Shown piece by piece: positions 1-9,400 of a stretch of DNA of 64,000 bases. The notes beneath the pieces are model-generated. The model saw only the letters and a list, made by a program, of their open reading frames with translations. It had not been told where the DNA came from and did no database searches. A program made the translations under genes and the position numbers. This stretch comes from Gigaspora margarita (lineage: Eukaryota > Glomeromycota > Glomeromycetes > Diversisporales > Gigasporaceae): positions 59,667 through 123,666 of the forward strand of contig WTPW01000570.1 in assembly GCA_009809945.1 (NCBI GenBank). The letters are read 5' to 3'. Each line of letters starts with the position of its first letter. Position 1 is the first letter of the stretch.

Positions 1-246
1 CATAAGGCATTCGTTAATTATCAAAAATCTGCCGAGATGGGATATGTTAAAGCGATAAATCAAGTTGGGCACTGCTATCGTAATGGATTTGGGACTGAAA
101 AAGATAATTACAAAGCATTTTTTCATTATCAAAAATCTTCCGAAATGGGGCATACTAACGGAATGACTTATGTTGGCTATTGTTATCGAAATGGGATTGG
201 AGTTTCGAGAGATTTACAAAAGGCAGATTATTGGTATCAAATGTAA
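1..246 (+). CDS. Sel1-repeat protein segment, 5' end outside window
   Basis: The frame is open from base 1 to a TAA at 244-246, so the protein begins upstream of the window. It shows two Sel1-like repeats of about 36 residues: YRNGFGTEKD followed by KAFFHYQKSSEMG, then YRNGIGVSRD followed by KADYWYQ. Sel1 repeats are alpha-helical solenoids that scaffold protein-protein contacts, and in glomeromycotan fungi they are often found with kinase domains. The last codons run into a near-perfect 5' splice site (GTAAGC at about 245), so the TAA may be intronic and this could be the exon before the kinase at 418. The simplest splice to the AG at 416-417 does not keep frame, so the join is unproven. Family assignment is secure; gene structure is not. 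Confidence 0.75.
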   Translation, partial: HKAFVNYQKSAEMGYVKAINQVGHCYRNGFGTEKDNYKAFFHYQKSSEMGHTNGMTYVGYCYRNGIGVSRDLQKADYWYQM

Positions 247-417
247 GCAATCAATTTAACTTTGTTTTTTTTTTCGTCATAATTACATATAATCTTAATT
301 ATATATTTTTCCAATAATAATTAGGGCAAAAAATAAGTTGATGGGTAACTTAAAAATCATTTATTTTACTAATGATTTGATTTAGATTCACTTGCTAATA
401 TATATATTTATAAATAG

Positions 418-1653
418 GTGAATGGACAAATGATAATTTTGATAGTGATGACGATGTTAAAAAATTCTTAGTCGAGGGAAAATATCCATTATCATGGATT
501 TTATATAAAGAATTTATCGATATTGAAAAGATAGGACAAGGTGAATTTGCAACGGTATTTCACGCCAGATGGTTAGATAAAAAACATGATGGTTATAGAA
601 AAGTTGCACTCAAAGTACTCCATGGATCAAAATCTTATAATTCAGAATTTATAAAAGAGATAATTTTTATCCATAAATTCATTATTTTTTCTAATAAGTT
701 ATAAATATTGAGTGCTTTATTTTAAAATTAAAGTTAAAGGCGTATTGTGATATTAGTTCTAAACATCCTTCATTTTTAAAATGCCATGGAATATCAAAAG
801 ATGATTCTGNAGATTATATNCTTGTTCTANAATANGCTTNAATGGGTTCATTNCGTCAAAATCTTCGTTCTGTATCNCAAATAAAATGGATGGATAAATT
901 AACNTTATTGCATTGTATTGCTTCTGATCTTCAAATAATTCATTCTCAAGAACTTATNCATCGAGATTTACATAGTGGTAATATTCTACAAGATCATTTA
1001 CATAGCGCTTATATTGCAGATTTGGGACTTTCAATATCAACAAATATAGCANCAAATNCAGAAAGATGTGGAATTTATGGAGTCTTNCCATATATAGCAC
1101 CAGAANCTTTAGACAGAGGNTATTATTCAACAGCATCAGACATTTATTCATTTGGTATAATTATGTGGGAAATTTTATATGGAAGACCTGTGTCTTATAA
1201 TCGAGAATTTGGACAACGGCTTCAAATTGAAATATGCCGTAATGACTTACGACCAGCAATAATAGAGAACATGCCACTATGTTATATAAATTTGATGAAA
1301 CAATGTTGGGAAGGGATCCTGTAAACCGTCCATTTGCAACAAAGATCTGTGAAATCCTTACAGAATGGATAAATGATGAAAATATTTTATTAGAACTAAT
1401 TGAATCGGATGAATTATTAAAAAATATGAAAAGTACACATATACAGACATATCCTGATGATCTTTATAAAAGTAAATTTATTAGTTATACTACTTCACTT
1501 ACTTCATTTTATCAAGGTGACTACATTTATTATTTTATAATAAATATGCGATAAAATTTTTTCTTTTGATCTAATTATAATTATTTAACAGATAGTGGAT
1601 TGAATGAATTAAATTTTGATGAGCTAAAAATTGATGAACAAAATATAATCTGA
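418..1653 (+). pseudogene. TKL-type protein kinase, exons interrupted (pseudogene or sequencing errors)
   Basis: Likely exons are 418-659, 734-1516 and 1592-1653. The kinase landmarks appear in order: glycine loop GQGEFATVF, VALKVL with the beta-3 lysine, HRDLHSGNIL catalytic loop, DLGLS in the DFG position, APE, and SDIYSFGIIMWEI. They resemble the tyrosine-kinase-like family expanded in Rhizophagus. Both introns are about 75 nt; the second has a clean GT...AG (1517-1591). Three oddities: the first intron would start AT instead of GT at 660; one A seems missing near 1312, so that QCWE is followed by a stop while RDPVNRP continues in the next frame; and N bases fall in 786-1120. There is no in-frame ATG before the conserved EWTNDNFD segment, which agrees with an upstream exon. 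With the breaks taken at face value the protein would be truncated; with two base corrections it would be full length. Confidence 0.8.
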
Positions 1654-2250
1654 AAAACCATGTATCATATATTTCGTTTGTTTAGTTTTAATTGTTGGCT
1701 ATTTCTTAGTGGGCATTTTTCAACAGAAGGTTCAGCAATAAATCTTGTTCTTGAAGAAGGTATTTGATTTATTTAAGGCAACGTTATCAATATTATGTAT
1801 TTTGCATGACTAATGCAGAATCTTTAACAAAGTTTATTTTTTATTTAGCGTTTAACATTATTAAACATATAGTAATTATTTTTTTAATGGCGTTTTGCAT
1901 TTATTAATTTATTATATTTTTATTTTATTTATTTTGCTTTATTTTGTTTTTTTTTTTTTATATCACATACAAAAGTAAATAGGGCGCTTATACTAAAATA
2001 AATTAGAAATAAATTTACACAATATAATACAGTACCGTTGCTCTAAATTTTTACTAATAAAAATTTGTAAAAAATAATTAATATACCTACAGAGAAATAA
2101 GAGAAACGAATGGCTTAAATATTTCAATAAATAACCATTTTTTTCATGCATCAAATAAAGCGTAAATAAGAAATAAAATGAGATGTGGATAAAAAACTTA
2201 TTGTAGGTGGTTATATTCTTCTATTGATCATTGCATTTTAAATATCGCGA
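1654..2250. other. AT-rich flank, no gene seen
   Basis: Downstream of the kinase stop there are only T-rich and A-rich tracts and short open frames. No domain, RNA gene or repeat was recognised. Confidence 0.6.
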
Positions 2251-2256
2251 TTTCTA

Positions 2257-2510
2257 TCATAAGTTATCGAAAAATTCCGTTACAAATCTGCTCGCTATTC
2301 CACTGAAACATAATATAGAGTTTAGTTTCATCGGAATATCATGAATTCTATCATGAAGTTACTGTAAATAATTTTATTTCGAAACTTATTCACTATTCCA
2401 GTGATATGTAGTGTGTAGTTAAGGTTAGGTTAGTTTTCATCAGAATTATAACGAATTTTATCATAAGTTACTTTAAATATTTCTGTTTCCTAACTTATTG
2501 TTATCCGGCA
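2257..2510 (+). repeat. Two and a half units of the dispersed ~110-bp repeat
   Basis: Units follow the pattern ATCATRAGTTACTGTAAA, AACTTATT, TATTCCAGTGAT, GTAGTTAAGGTT, then TTTCATCAGAATTAT. The same order recurs at 8330-9400 in this orientation, and inverted at 49040-49150 and 55240-56230. The last unit here is cut off at about 2510 next to the TIR element. Confidence 0.65.
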
Positions 2511-2627
2511 AACTCATATGATCATGAAAAATTTTCTTGCTGTTATTTTTTTCATGTGTTACAACGTAATCATGTTTATTCAAATTAAAACTCAGTGATT
2601 CCCCACCAATCATGATCATAACACCAC

Positions 2628-3416
2628 CATTATTGGGCAAATTGTCGAATACGGTAATTTGACCAATGATTGGCACACGTGCCGCAAAGCGTCACGTGCT
2701 CATTTGCCCTATAAGAAAATTGGACCGGATCGGCACGGGTTGCATCGGATAGGCACGGGACTTTTTGGCACGGGTCATGATCCGGATTGGTACGGGTATG
2801 GTCCGGATTGGTACGGATTCCGTGGACCGTGTGGGACTGTGTGCCCGTGCCAAATGGACCGTAAATGGCACGGGTTTTGCAGCAGTTTACTAGTCGAATC
2901 GGCACGGGATTTGGCACGGGTGAACGTAAGTTCACGTGCCACCGCGATAACGATGTGGATTAATTATTAAACCATAAATTTACATAAGTAATCAATATAA
3001 CATGAACAAGCTAACTGCATATGAAGTAAAATTTTGTAAGGAATTTTTTTTGTTAAGACACACAGGGAAGCTTCATCAGTGAAATCATGAGATATCGCTC
3101 TTTTTTTAAAAAAAAAACACTTACTGACCTTTCGCTCTCCACAAAACGAGCCAACACGTATCACAAGCCAACACACGTGTAACGTACACATACGTGCCAT
3201 CTGAATGCGCCATTTCATATGACGTGATATTACGTGCCACCCTTTGCCGTAATGTCTGTGCCATTTTTACCGTGCCATTCTGTGAAACGTTCCTGTATGT
3301 ACCACATGATCCGTGCCATTTCGAGCATTCCCGACACCAACCCGTACCACCACCTGTACCACTTTTCTTACAGGGTTGCCAAATTACCGTTATTCAACAA
3401 TTTTTGCCCAATAATG
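2628..3416. mobile_element. 789-bp TIR element with GC-rich subterminal repeats
   Basis: The ends are inverted copies of CATTATTGGGCAAA continuing through TTGNNGAATANCGGTAATTTG, about 33 bp. Inside, the left half has many copies of GGCACGGG/CCCGTGCC and the right half ACGTGCCA-type motifs in opposite sense, as expected of subterminal transposase-binding sites. It also carries, at 3028-3095, the internal core shared with other TIR elements of this window. There is no transposase frame; the open frames here are shadows of the GC-rich repeats. A 125-bp relative lies at 48832-48956. Confidence 0.75.
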
Positions 3417-3424
3417 TATACTTA

Positions 3425-3453
3425 TCCCATGGGTACTATGTAACAACCCATGC
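3425..3453 (-). repeat. Unoccupied-site paralogue of the 4296-8173 insertion
   Basis: Read on the minus strand, this 29-bp stretch matches the joined flanks of the element at 4296-8173: GCATGGGTTGTTAC on the left and GTACCCATGGGATAA on the right, with one GTTGTTAC instead of two. Confidence 0.7.
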
Positions 3454-3472
3454 TTTTTTTTCTAAGTTATTC

Positions 3473-3524
3473 ACACCGGTCTATATGAAAATCATGTGAC
3501 ACATAATTTTCATATAGACTGGTG
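3473..3524. repeat. 52-bp hairpin
   Basis: CACCGGTCTATATGAAAAT is followed after a short loop by its near-perfect reverse complement ending CATATAGACTGGTG. Its role is unknown; it may be a solo foldback remnant. Confidence 0.7.
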
Positions 3525-3599
3525 ATTAACGTTAAGTTTTACAGTAAATCCTAATTAAAAGTTAAAGATCGTGAACTAAGTTCACATTATGTAATCGAC

Positions 3600-3830
3600 T
3601 AGACTTATTATTTCTTTACGGGTCTTAAAATAATCAAGGTTCAGCGGGTTTTAAAATTGTTATAGGAAGACAAATGACTATAATATGTTCGAAGAGTTTT
3701 AAAATTGTTATAGACAGATGAAAGAATTTATTAGGTTCGAAGATTTTAAAATTGTTGTAAGCAGGTGAAGGACTTTACTAGATACTAAAGGTTTTAAACT
3801 TGTTTTAGGCAGATGAAGAATTTTAATATG
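3600..3830 (+). repeat. 48-bp tandem repeat, about 4.5 copies
   Basis: The motif TTTTAAAATTGTTATAG recurs at 3649, 3697, 3744 and 3792, giving periods of 48, 47 and 48 bp. Each is followed by a GACAGATGAAGAATTT-like stretch and GGTTCGAAG. No coding reading was found. Confidence 0.75.
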
Positions 3831-4795
3831 CTTTATTAATTTTTATTCAATAAAAAAAGGTTTTATTTAAATATTTAAAACATTAATTTCTTTTTTTATT
3901 TATATATTATTATCACATTTTTTAATATTCTAAAAGGTTAAAAGTGAGTAACATTAAAAATATCATGTAAAAGTAGTCTTGAATGTGCCAAAGGTTCCAA
4001 AGATAATAGGAGAGCTTGAGCTTGAAGAATTAAATTCTTAAATTCGTTTTCATACTTGATAGCTTTATGAAATTGGTTGAGGCACAGCATCTAATACACT
4101 TGTTATTGTAGTATTCTTTCCACAAAAGATTTCTGCAATTTGAATTCTTCAGTTATTGTGATATTACTTTTTCTTGCATCTGACTTTTTTTTTATTTTTT
4201 TAAATAAAAAAAATAAATACATCAATTATTGAAATAAAGTTTAAATTACTACAGTAGCTGAAGTTTACTGAATGACATGTTGCATGGGCTGTTACCAGTG
4301 TTGGAAATCATATATTCACACATTCACAGTGAACATAAATTTTTTTAAAAAATCAAAATTTATATTTTATGTTCACATAGTGTGAACATAAGAAATCAAA
4401 AATTTTATAATTTATGTTCACATAGTGTGAATATAAATTTTAATTTTTATAATTTCTTATTCATAATTTATTATATTTACCATATGTTTCCAAAAATAAG
4501 TCTCCTTTTTTGGATGATTTTGAATACAAAAATCTGTGAGTAGCTTATTTTTGGATATAATTGATTTTTGGTCAAATGCAAATATTTATTATATTATATG
4601 TCCAAATCTATTATTTAAATTGGTTATTGGTGCTTAAGCAAACTTGTTTGAAAGAATAATATATACTGAAAGTTTCATCAAAATTGGAGCACTTTAACTT
4701 CAATGAATATATTTTTAAAAAAAAATTTTTTTTTTTTGTTGAAAGTAAAAATTCAAAGCATAATAATAAAAAGTTCTCTAATTTTTTTGAAAATT

Positions 4796-6302
4796 TCAAT
4801 AATTTTCTTCATTTTTACTAGGTTTAAAATAGTAGCGTGCTTCTGCAGGAACATTAGGATGATTTTCCCTTTCGTTTTTGCTTAGTTGTAATCTACCACA
4901 CACCTCTAAAACAAATTTGCTCACCATAATTGATTTCCCACTCCCTTTCTTACGTAATGGCATCATCCCACTGTATACCCAAATTCCTCTTTTTCCATCA
5001 TACGAATAAAAGATACACTCATCATGAGTGACAAGGATTAACTCTCGTTCATTTACCCTAAGTACAGGTGGAACCCGTTCCATTTCATTCCTTCATATGT
5101 TGCTATCTGCCATTCTAAAATCTTCATCTTCTCTAAAAACCTATTCTGATATTCAATAACGTCACTTCATTTGTGTCTATCAAAGTACATACCCTTTCAG
5201 TACGTTTTAAACTGACAACCTAAAATATTCAACCATCTTTTAGCCATTCTCAGGCTAATTGACTTTTTTATCCCTCCCGTATGCTCAGGTAAAATAACAG
5301 AATTTACATATTGTCTAAACTGAGATGGACTAACGCCATTTACCCCTGATTCTTCTCATATTCACTGTATACATTTTAGTGCCACATCTTCATCATCAAT
5401 TAACCGTTTATGTTTTTGGTGCCAGCCACAATGGGATATCAGAAATGATTCATTACATAAATAAAAATTACCCAGAAAATGGATCCTTTTACATTTGTAT
5501 GGGTTCGAGTTGACATAAACTATGCTTGCTGCAATTTCACTTGCTTTCATTTTTCCATGACCATCGTATACCCTTACAAAATATTCATAGACAGCCCGTC
5601 GTTCATTATATTCTAGAGCAGTGAATGTCCTTTCGTTTTTTAAAAGTTCATCTTGAAGCTGTGCAATTACATCACCAAGTTCAAAACATGCTTCCTCACT
5701 ATCATCGTCACCTCTATCACTGTCACTATTCTCACTTTCATCCTCATCATAGTTCAATTTGGGCAAAATTAAATGCCTTGGGGACGCTGTCTGTAATGCT
5801 GAATACGTTGGTAATGCTGAATACGTTGGTAATGCTGAATATATTGGTAATGCTGAATACGTTGGTAATGCTGAATATGTTGGTAATGCTGAATACATTG
5901 GTAATGCTGATGTTAAAGGCCCAAAAAATTGGTTATTTTAGAAGTTCCTTTGGCTGCATTCGTAAGCGTACCTGAGGCACCAAACTTGCGATAATAGGTT
6001 GACTTGGGAAAACCCCTTACTGTCCTTATNTCAGGCTTTTTTTTCCATANGAGGGGTACTGTAAGTAAACGTCTGCGTGTTCTTTCTTCTTCCTCTACAC
6101 CTTCATATTCCTCCTGATCACTATATTCCTCCTCACTGTATTCCTCCTCACTGTATTCCTCCTGACTACTGTATTCCTCCGAATTCTGTTCAGAACTATC
6201 ATTCCCTTCTAACTTATCCAATTTCTTCCATCTTTTTTGGGCCATTTCCTTTCTTATATTGTTGTATTTATGAAGTTTTGCGAGGAGTTTTCTCTTGACC
6301 AT
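4796..6302 (-). pseudogene. DDE-superfamily transposase, decayed and 3' truncated
   Basis: Read 6302 to 4796, the pieces form one former protein. First comes a basic start (MVKRKLLAKLHKY), then an acidic tract of EEYSEEEYS repeats, then a YSALPT repeat, then a helix-turn-helix-like part with HTGGIKKSISLRMAKRW, then the start of a DDE catalytic domain: VTHDECIFYSYDGKRGIW and PLRKKGSGKSIMVS. The Asp in THDE would be the first catalytic acid. The frame is lost at a run of T near 5930, and stops occur at about 5362, 5352, 5190 and 5160, mostly TGA where an Arg or Trp codon is expected. The reading ends at KNEENY, so the second Asp and the Glu are missing. Similar IS630/pogo-like endonucleases are common in fungi; the exact family cannot be fixed by eye. 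Confidence 0.75.
5792..5910 (-). repeat. 18-bp coding minisatellite, about 6.5 copies
   Basis: The unit GGTAATGCTGAATACGTT (plus strand) repeats with few changes. On the minus strand it encodes repeated YSALPT within the transposase relic. Confidence 0.85.
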
Positions 6303-6308
6303 ATTTCA

Positions 6309-6430
6309 GTTTTTTCTAAAGTGTAAGTTTTTTTTATAGCTTAAGTTTTTTTTAAAGCATAAGTTTTTTTTTAAAGTGTAAGTTTTTTTTAAAGCATAAG
6401 TTTTTTTTTTAAAGCGTAAGTTTTTTTTCT
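6309..6430. repeat. ~20-bp tandem repeat upstream of the transposase relic
   Basis: About six copies of TAAAGCATAAG followed by a T run, next to longer T runs to 6462. It lies just 5' of the minus-strand transposase start, so it could be its leader or promoter side. Confidence 0.7.
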
Positions 6431-6803
6431 TTTTTTTTTCTTTTTTTTTCTTTTTTTTTTTAACGATAAGTAACCTCTAGCGAACCAATGTTATCAGTAT
6501 AGTTTGTTTTGTCTCCTTTTTTATCCCACTTTTTTTTCGTTGTTAAGGCCTGATCATAGCACTATTCGTTTTGTTATTGGGATTCTTCACAGCGTTGTCG
6601 TATTATTCAAGTGTGTTCATATTAATTGTTCATCGAACGTTACTGCATGATTATCAATATAATGAATTTTAATCAAGCACGTGATGATTTACTAGCCAAT
6701 CAAGGTTAATTTCAGGTCATGTTATCTGTCCCATTTTCCATTGATCGTATAAAAATGCAGTTTTTTTAATCAGATATATCTTGATAATGGGTAATTTTAT
6801 TTT

Positions 6804-6867
6804 AAAAAAAGGGCTGCTATTTTGTAGTAAACAGGCTTGGCTACAAAATAGCGGCCCTCTTTTTTTT
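6804..6867. repeat. 64-bp hairpin
   Basis: AAAAAAAGGGCTGCTATTTT and its reverse complement flank a 13-base loop; the stem is about 24 bp with two defects. A stretch at 6940-7000 is related to the arm of the palindrome at 7521-8068. Confidence 0.7.
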
Positions 6868-7012
6868 GTAGCATATCTGTATAACCCTAGATTACATTTT
6901 GAAATTATTCAATTTTAGGGTCGCGTTTAAGTGTCCCGCACCATACCATTAGAATCAGGAAAATGAGCTCTACAACTTTTAATTAGAAGCCAAAGAAAGT
7001 TTACTTATTAGT

Positions 7013-7039
7013 TTTAGGGTTAGGGTTAGGTTAGGGTTA
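7013..7039 (+). repeat. Short TTAGGG-type interstitial run
   Basis: Four TTAGGG-like units, one missing a G. This equals the telomere repeat of most fungi, but it is only 27 bp and sits inside a transposon, so it is not a telomere. Confidence 0.6.
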
Positions 7040-7065
7040 AAGATAAAGTTAGAATGTAATTTTAT

Positions 7066-7328
7066 AATATGGGAGGAGGTCAATAGAAAACAGGCAAATA
7101 TTTTCTAAGTAAAAGTTTTTAAACTTTAGATCAAAATATCTTAACAATTATCAAAAAAACCAAATCTAATAAAACTTTTTTTATTCTATATTTATATAGT
7201 TATAAAATTAAAATAAAAAATTTTTTATTAAATTTGATTTGATAATTGCTAAGATATTTTAATTCAAATTTTTAAAAAAAGTTATTAAAAACAATTTGCC
7301 TGTTTTCTATTGACTTCACCCCATATAT
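7066..7328. mobile_element. Foldback element, family member A
   Basis: The arms begin TCAATAGAAAACAGGCAAAT and end with its reverse complement. The interior AAATATCTTAACAATTAT and AATTGCTAAGATATTTTAAT pair as well, so the whole 263 bp folds on itself. A second member with the same interior lies at 58146-59156. Confidence 0.75.
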
Positions 7329-7520
7329 TATATTAATTCTAAAAATAGAAAATCTTGTGTAACCATGGTGGAAATAGCAAAATACCATGGTGGAAATAGC
7401 AATTCCCTATATTAATTTTATAAATAAATAGCTATACAATTTAGTTATATTAAATATATTAATAAATATAAATTATATTAGTAAAATATTTGTAATTTCA
7501 AGAGTTTTTAATTTTATATA

Positions 7521-8068
7521 TTAATTCGTGATCCGTATACCAAACAGAGGCTGCATATATTACCATATATAGTAAAATTGGGGAAAATCAATTATTGTTT
7601 ATCAAATTTCTGGAATCTGGCACTGTCAGAGCAATAACGATTTTTTTACTAAGCTAACCTTACGTCTCCACTAATTGAAAATTGTAGAGCACATTCTTGC
7701 GATTCTAATGGTAGTAAAATCATTAAAATTGGACCAGTAGATCACAAGATATCGTTAAAAAACGTTTCGCGACCATATAGAGTTTCTATGTAAACAATAT
7801 TATTGTTTACATAGAAACTCTATATGGTCGCGAAAAGTTTTTTAACGATATCTTGTGATCTACTGGTCCAATTTTAATGATTTTACTACCATTAGAATCG
7901 CAAGAATGTGCTCTACAATTTTCAATTAGTGGAGACGTAAGGTTAGCTTAGTAAAAAAAATCGTTATTGCTCTGACAGTGCAGATTCCAGAAATTTGATA
8001 AACAATAATTGATTTTCCCCATATATTACTATAGATTTTCACTGTTTGGCATATGGATCACGAATTAA
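7521..8068. mobile_element. 548-bp near-perfect palindrome
   Basis: The left arm starts TTAATTCGTGATCC and the right arm ends GGATCACGAATTAA. The centre lies near 7800, at TAAACAATATTATTGTTTA. From 7570 to 8030 the arms are almost identical; the outer ~50 bp have diverged. No reading frame is conserved. This is most simply a foldback transposon. Confidence 0.85.
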
Positions 8069-8188
8069 TTATTATAAATTTTATTTGTGAACATAATTAT
8101 TTTTAATGTGAACATTATAAAAAAAAATTATGTTCACAAAAATCATAAAATTTTTTTTGAATTTCCAACACTGGTTGTTACGTCGTAC

Positions 8189-8337
8189 CCATGGGATAAA
8201 CTAGGTATTTTATGGATATCGGCGAACACGGTGTATTCCACAGAATAATAGTAAACCACGTGGCCTTTGGCCACGTAATTTTACTATTATTCTGTGGTAT
8301 TCACCGATATCCATTAAATAACAAGTATTTATCCCAG
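8189..8337. mobile_element. ~150-bp hairpin element
   Basis: ATGGATATCGG, GAATAATAGTAAA and CACGTGGCC pair with their reverse complements across a TTT loop at about 8267. The pairing weakens outward to GGGATAAA/TTTATCCC. It abuts the ~110-bp repeat array on its right. Confidence 0.75.
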
Positions 8338-9400
8338 TGATACATAGTATTTGTTAAGGTTGTGCTGGCTGGCATAGAAATATTGTAATTTCCATTATGA
8401 GCTACTGTAAAATATTTTGTCACATAACTTATTATCACTCTTTTCTATTAGTTGAATTCGATCAATTTATGATGGGATTATTTTTGATTCACGTTTACAA
8501 TATATGTAATCACTTAAATTTGGTATATTTTTAGAACTCATTTAATTAATGAAACATTATAAAATGCCAAAAAAGTACTTATAAAAATGAGTTCTACAAT
8601 ATAACGAATTTAATCATGAGACTTACAGAGCTCGCAAAAAAAAAAAAATAAAATATAATAAAAAAAAATAAAAAAAATATAAATTGATAAAATGCAACTA
8701 TATCGAAAAAAAAACGATAATGCGGCATGCAATGGTTAAATTAAGTTGGTTTATATTGATATTATCATAATTTTAATAGTTACAGTAAAAGCATTCTTTA
8801 ATAGAACTTATTGTTATTCCAGCGACCGCAGTATGTAGTTGAGGTTGTGTACGTTTGCATTAATACTTATATGATTACTACTATGAGATACGTAAAAAAT
8901 TCTGTGACAGAACTTACTCGTTACTCGTTATTCTAGTGATTATAGTATGGTTAAAATTGAATTGATTCGCATTAAAATTATTTGGATTTCTATGTGGTTA
9001 GGCTTGTGTTTGCGTCGGAGCTATTGTGATTCCTATCATGAGTTACTGTAAAGTTACAAAACTTAGCTATTTCGATGACTACAGTATGCGATTGGTTGAT
9101 TTATATTGAAATTATTATATTAGAATTATTTTGATTTCCGCCATGAGTTATTGTAAAAAATTCTATAATAAAACTTGCTTCTTTGGGTAATACTGTATTG
9201 GTTAAAGTTAAGAGTAATTTGCATTGGAATTGTCTTGAATTCTATATAGCTGAGTTAGTTATCATAAATCCAGCATGAGTCATTTCCAGTGATTCATTTT
9301 ATGTAGTGAGTTAGTTTGTATCGAATTATCGTTGATTTACATCATGAATTTTTGTAAAAAGAAAGTCTACTATCTCAGTTAACACACAGTACGTAGTTCA
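8330..9400 (+). repeat. Diverged ~110-bp tandem repeat array, about 8 units
   Basis: Each unit contains, in order, TATTCCAGTGAT, CAGTATGTAGTTAAGGTT, TTTGCATTRGAATTAT, GATTTCYATCATGAGTTA and CTGTAAAAAATTCTG. AT-rich matter interrupts the array around 8440-8760. The units are too diverged to be recent. It resembles an old satellite or an internally repeated element; no coding potential was seen. Confidence 0.7.

Larger units (their letters stand above)
4296..8173. mobile_element. 3.9-kb hAT-like element or composite, 8-bp target duplication
   Basis: The element starts CAGTGTTGGAAAT and ends ATTTCCAACACTG. It is flanked by GCTGTTAC at 4288-4295 and GTTGTTAC at 8174-8181, an 8-bp duplication with one mismatch. 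Both ends carry subterminal TGTTCACA/TGTGAACA motifs. Eight-bp duplications and CAGTG-type ends are hAT hallmarks, but the transposase relic inside (4796-6302) is not hAT-like, so other elements have inserted within. The interior also holds a foldback element (7066-7328) and a large palindrome (7521-8068). The unoccupied-site paralogue at 3425-3453 supports these boundaries. Confidence 0.7.

Noticed and set aside
2630..2970. Overlapping ~100-codon frames on both strands
   Set aside because: They follow the GGCACGGG repeats of a TIR element; both strands are open at once and no domain is seen.
5625..5975. Plus-strand frames with repeated NAEYVG or MLNTLV
   Set aside because: They are antisense shadows of the 18-bp repeat in the minus-strand transposase relic.
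7013..7039. Telomere
   Set aside because: Four imperfect units inside a transposon; similar short TTAGGG runs accompany several MITEs here.
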